This document shows positions 61,420-64,000 of a stretch of 64,000 nt of DNA, piece by piece (the first letter of the stretch is position 1; each line of letters begins with the position of its first letter). Both the position numbers and the translations under genes were made by a program. Source of the stretch: a virus. The notes under the pieces are model-generated. The model did not search any database. It was not told the DNA's origin and saw only the letters and a program-made list of their open reading frames with translations. The DNA is taken from the IMG/VR virus record IMGVR_UViG_3300020407_000003, positions 1-64,000 of that record, one strand, 5' to 3'.

Positions 61420-62730
61420 ATGTCTAACCGTTTAAAAACATTACTAGCCTCTACTGCACCAACAGTAGCAGTAGAAAGCCAGAAAGACAAGCCAGTAGAG
61501 AAAGCACCTGTTGTTGATCTTACCGGCCCTGCTCTAGAGCACGCTGAAGCAAACCTAGCGCTTGCTACCGTTGGTGTTGAACATGCTGATAGCGATGTAA
61601 ACGAACTAATGGAAATCGCTGCAGGTCTTGAATCTATCTGTGGTGCTGCTTCTGCAACTATCCCTGAAGGCGGTCTTAAGCGTTCTGGCGCTGCTATGCT
61701 ACACGTAGCGGTTGAAGGCTATGCTAACCGTTTAGGTTTGGAAGAGTCTTTCGTTCCAGGCATCGAGTCTTTCGGTTCTGAAGGCGAAGCTATCACAGCA
61801 ACTCAAGTATCAGTTGAAGGTATCAAAGAAACTATTCAACGTGTTTGGGAAGCGGTTAAAGCAGCGGTACTTAAAGCGATTGAAGCAGTTAAGGCATGGT
61901 TTGCTAAGTTCTTCATCAACGCTGAGAAAATCAAAGCACGCGCTGAAGCAATCAAAGCAGGTGTTAAAGACAAAACTGGCGATGCGAAAGAATCAAAAGT
62001 TAGCGTTGGCTCTGCGGTAGCTAAATTGCACAAAGGCGGCAAGCTTGCTTCTGTTTCTACTGTAGCGGCTGAAGTTAAAACTGTACTTGGCAACGTAGTA
62101 ACAGCACAAACTGAACTTACTAAAACTGCTGGTGAACTTGGCGATATCGTAGGTAAGGTTGCAAAAGAAAATGCTGAGAAAGGCGCTGAGCTATTAGTTG
62201 AAGCAGGTCTTAAGCTAGTTGAAGCACCTCAAGCATTCAAAGGCACGCTGGATCTTAAAGAAAGCACCGTTGATGGCGAGAAAGCTTACTTCTCAGACGA
62301 GTTGTTTGGCGGTAAAGTTATCAAGATGGTAGCGAATGAAAAGAGCTACTCTGCGTCACTTCAAGATAAGGCTGACGTGAAGCTTGACGATGCTGACAAA
62401 GAAGTATCAACGCTTGCAGTTGCTGACATCGAGTCATTGTGTGACCTGGTAATCGATTGTGCTGACGAACTAGCCGGTGCTAAAGATACTGTCTTTGATA
62501 AAGGTAGCGACGTTAAGAACGACCTACTTAAAGCCGGTAAAGATGCATCAGCTGCGTTAGGCGATGACGCTGATAAAGCAGTAGCATCTAACACTCAAGC
62601 AATGGTTCGCATGCTACCTACGTTTACACGTATGGTTGACCAGCCTTCAATGGCGCTTCTTGCACACTCTGCAAAAGCACTTGGTGGCGTTCTAGACATC
62701 GCAGCTGCTTCTTCAAAGCAGTACGAGTAA
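61420..62730 (+). CDS. Inner-body-like virion protein, family member 4
   Basis: The 436-residue product starts MSNRLKTLLASTAPTVAVES. It shows DVNELMEIAAGLESI (59-73), VAVEGY (96-101), and TQVSVEGIKETIQRVWEAV, where Ser131-Val-Glu133 is the likely protease cut, then AIEAVKAWFAKFFINAEKIK. Codon choice is more regular than in neighbouring genes, as expected for an abundant protein. It is the clearest paralogue of the gene at 50423 and is followed by its own terminator. An inner-body or ejected role follows from the phiKZ paralogue family. Confidence 0.75.
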   Translation: MSNRLKTLLASTAPTVAVESQKDKPVEKAPVVDLTGPALEHAEANLALATVGVEHADSDVNELMEIAAGLESICGAASATIPEGGLKRSGAAMLHVAVEGYANRLGLEESFVPGIESFGSEGEAITATQVSVEGIKETIQRVWEAVKAAVLKAIEAVKAWFAKFFINAEKIKARAEAIKAGVKDKTGDAKESKVSVGSAVAKLHKGGKLASVSTVAAEVKTVLGNVVTAQTELTKTAGELGDIVGKVAKENAEKGAELLVEAGLKLVEAPQAFKGTLDLKESTVDGEKAYFSDELFGGKVIKMVANEKSYSASLQDKADVKLDDADKEVSTLAVADIESLCDLVIDCADELAGAKDTVFDKGSDVKNDLLKAGKDASAALGDDADKAVASNTQAMVRMLPTFTRMVDQPSMALLAHSAKALGGVLDIAAASSKQYE

Positions 62731-62741
62731 GTTAAATCGTA

Positions 62742-62765
62742 AGGTGGGCTTCGGTCCACCTTATT
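62742..62765 (+). terminator. Terminator between inner-body-like genes
   Basis: AAGGTGG pairs with CCACCTT around a short GCTTCGGT loop (62742-62763). No TATGCC tag follows, only TATTCCC. Confidence 0.7.
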
Positions 62766-62816
62766 CCCTGTTAAGTTAGTTTATTAACAAACCCAACACG
62801 TAATTAGGATAGAATA

Positions 62817-64000
62817 ATGCGTAACTTTTTTAAAGAACCTGTAGCGGTTAAACCAGCGCCAGTAGCGCTGAGTGTTGAAGAACAAGAAGATGCGCTAATC
62901 GCATCTGAAGAAAGCTTTCACGAATTCATTAAATTAGACGTTGAAAACCAACGCGCAATGGAAATTGCTGCGGGCTTAGAAAACCTAGCAACCGTTGCAG
63001 GTCATGTATCTGAAGCACGTAACACTGATCTTGCTTTCTTTGACGCTGGCCTTGAGCTTGCACTAGTAGGTACTGGTATCGGTACTGAAGAGATTGAGCC
63101 TGGTCTTGAAGACATGCAGGGTAAAACCATTTCAACTGAAGCGGTTAACCAAACAGTTGAGAAGATCTGGGAAGCGATTAAGAAAGTTATCGCTAACATG
63201 TGGAAGCAGATCCAAATCTTCTGGGGCAACCTAACCAAAGCAGCACCTGGTCTTAAGCTACGTGCTGAAGCGCTAACTGAAAAGGTAGCGGAAATGGGAT
63301 CAGCTACTGCAGAAGGCAAAACCTTCTCTGCAGGTCGTTCTCTTAAAGTACTATCGGTTGACGGTGCAGTACCTAAGAAAGGTTCTGACGTTATCGAAGG
63401 TCTTTCTTTGGTTGAGTCTATTACTACTCACCTTTACGGTAAGTACAAAGAGCAGCTAATTAAAGCTGGTAAAGACATCGACGCTGCGCTAGGCGAATTC
63501 GATGTAACGTCTATCGAAACAGCACGCAGCTCACTTGACGCTGTTAGTAACGCATTTGCTACCATCCACGAGATGAGCGAGTTCAAAGGCGTTAAGATGG
63601 TTAAAGTAGGTCGCGATACACGTTTCAATCGTTCAGAATCTGTTGAAGCGGTTCACCTGCCAACTGACATGGCTATCTTCCACGTTGAAGCGCCGGTTGA
63701 AGAAAACGAAGATGTATTGGGTCGTGCCGAGCGTATCCGTAAGTCTTCTTTGGTTGTAATGCAGTCAAGCGAGCAAGAGTCTAAAGCGAAAGATAAAGAA
63801 GCCGAGATGGAAATCTTTGCAACATCTGACGTAGTAACTATTGCTGAGCGTTCTATTGCTATCTGCGACATGATTGCAGAACATGACGCTAAAGCGCTTA
63901 AGTCTATTGCTGACAACATCGTTAAGGCATCTGACGCGGTTAACAAGAAGTTTAAAGCAGCAAGCAAAGACGAAGCGGGCATCAGCTCTGCGTCTAGCTA
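62817..64000 (+). CDS. Inner-body-like virion protein, family member 5 (runs off window)
   Basis: The frame from ATG 62817 is open to the window end (394 residues seen), so the gene is 3'-partial. It starts MRNFFKEPVAVKPAPVALSV and shows QRAMEIAAGLENLATV (45-60), GKTISTEAV with Ser-Thr-Glu108 as likely cut, and VNQTVEKIWEAIKKVIANMW then KLRAEALTEKVAEMG, matching members at 50423 and 61420. The AGGATA ribosome site is modest. Confidence 0.75.
   Translation, partial: MRNFFKEPVAVKPAPVALSVEEQEDALIASEESFHEFIKLDVENQRAMEIAAGLENLATVAGHVSEARNTDLAFFDAGLELALVGTGIGTEEIEPGLEDMQGKTISTEAVNQTVEKIWEAIKKVIANMWKQIQIFWGNLTKAAPGLKLRAEALTEKVAEMGSATAEGKTFSAGRSLKVLSVDGAVPKKGSDVIEGLSLVESITTHLYGKYKEQLIKAGKDIDAALGEFDVTSIETARSSLDAVSNAFATIHEMSEFKGVKMVKVGRDTRFNRSESVEAVHLPTDMAIFHVEAPVEENEDVLGRAERIRKSSLVVMQSSEQESKAKDKEAEMEIFATSDVVTIAERSIAICDMIAEHDAKALKSIADNIVKASDAVNKKFKAASKDEAGISSASS

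Noticed and set aside
61755-62093. Long minus-strand and alternate-frame ORFs in the inner-body-like genes
   Set aside because: They come from the Ala/Lys-rich codon pattern of the real gene and have no ribosome site.

Overview
The window is one dense stretch of a jumbo bacteriophage genome of the phiKZ-like, nucleus-forming type (Chimallinviridae). Genes are packed with short spacers or overlaps, nearly all carry AGGAG-like ribosome sites, and no bacterial housekeeping gene, tRNA, rRNA or CRISPR array is visible. The diagnostic content is a multisubunit RNA polymerase cut into separate genes: beta-prime N-terminal half with NADFDGD (9391-10959), a fifth-subunit candidate (21017-22579), beta C-terminal half (25847-29504, interrupted by an intron), and beta-prime C-terminal half (29491-31467). 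A second, diverged beta-prime C-terminal fragment (37858-39123, minus) fits the virion RNA polymerase. The gene just before the beta-prime N half (6810-8678) sits where phiKZ carries its nuclear-shell protein chimallin, and the order onward resembles phiKZ gp54/gp55 and gp68 to gp74. The host is probably a gammaproteobacterium, but the sequence alone does not settle the genus.

Layout. 1-2.8 kb: tandem small genes of one general design. 2.9-5.0 kb: C-terminal half of a family B DNA polymerase; its N-terminal half (exonuclease plus motif A) is 43 kb away on the other strand (48437-50350). 5.5-11.8 kb: a putative virion gene, chimallin, a degenerate HNH endonuclease gene and RNAP beta-prime N. 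12-20 kb: small unknown genes, an SbcD/Mre11-like nuclease and a single-stranded DNA binding protein. 21-34 kb: the transcription block, carrying a group I intron with a homing endonuclease and a helicase with a class 3 intein in its Walker A motif. 35-40 kb (minus): a cysteine-peptidase-like protein, a SNF2-like helicase, and the virion RNAP fragment. 40-42.7 kb: a structural (baseplate-hub-like) gene apparently joined to its downstream neighbour by a -1 frameshift. 42.7-48.4 kb: a DarG-like macrodomain, the first inner-body-like protein, a membrane protein plus lipoprotein transglycosylase, and unknowns. 50-64 kb: virion genes, including a family of processed, probably ejected inner-body proteins, a zinc metalloprotease and large minus-strand tail or baseplate candidates.

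Regulation. Two recurrent signals stand out. First, an AT-rich element (core CCTATATTAC or CCTACATTAT) lies 35-80 bases before several early-type genes, including chimallin and three RNAP genes; it resembles the known phiKZ early promoter TATATTAC. Second, nearly every terminator hairpin is followed by TATGCC(G/C), and at all five convergent gene junctions the tag occurs on both strands, as a termination-linked signal would.

The genes fit one infection programme: virion polymerase and inner-body proteins enter with the DNA, early promoters drive chimallin and the non-virion polymerase, replication proteins (split DNA polymerase, SSB, helicases, SbcD) act on shielded DNA, and the second half of the window supplies virion parts. 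Three kinds of endonuclease-bearing elements have settled in or beside the transcription genes.
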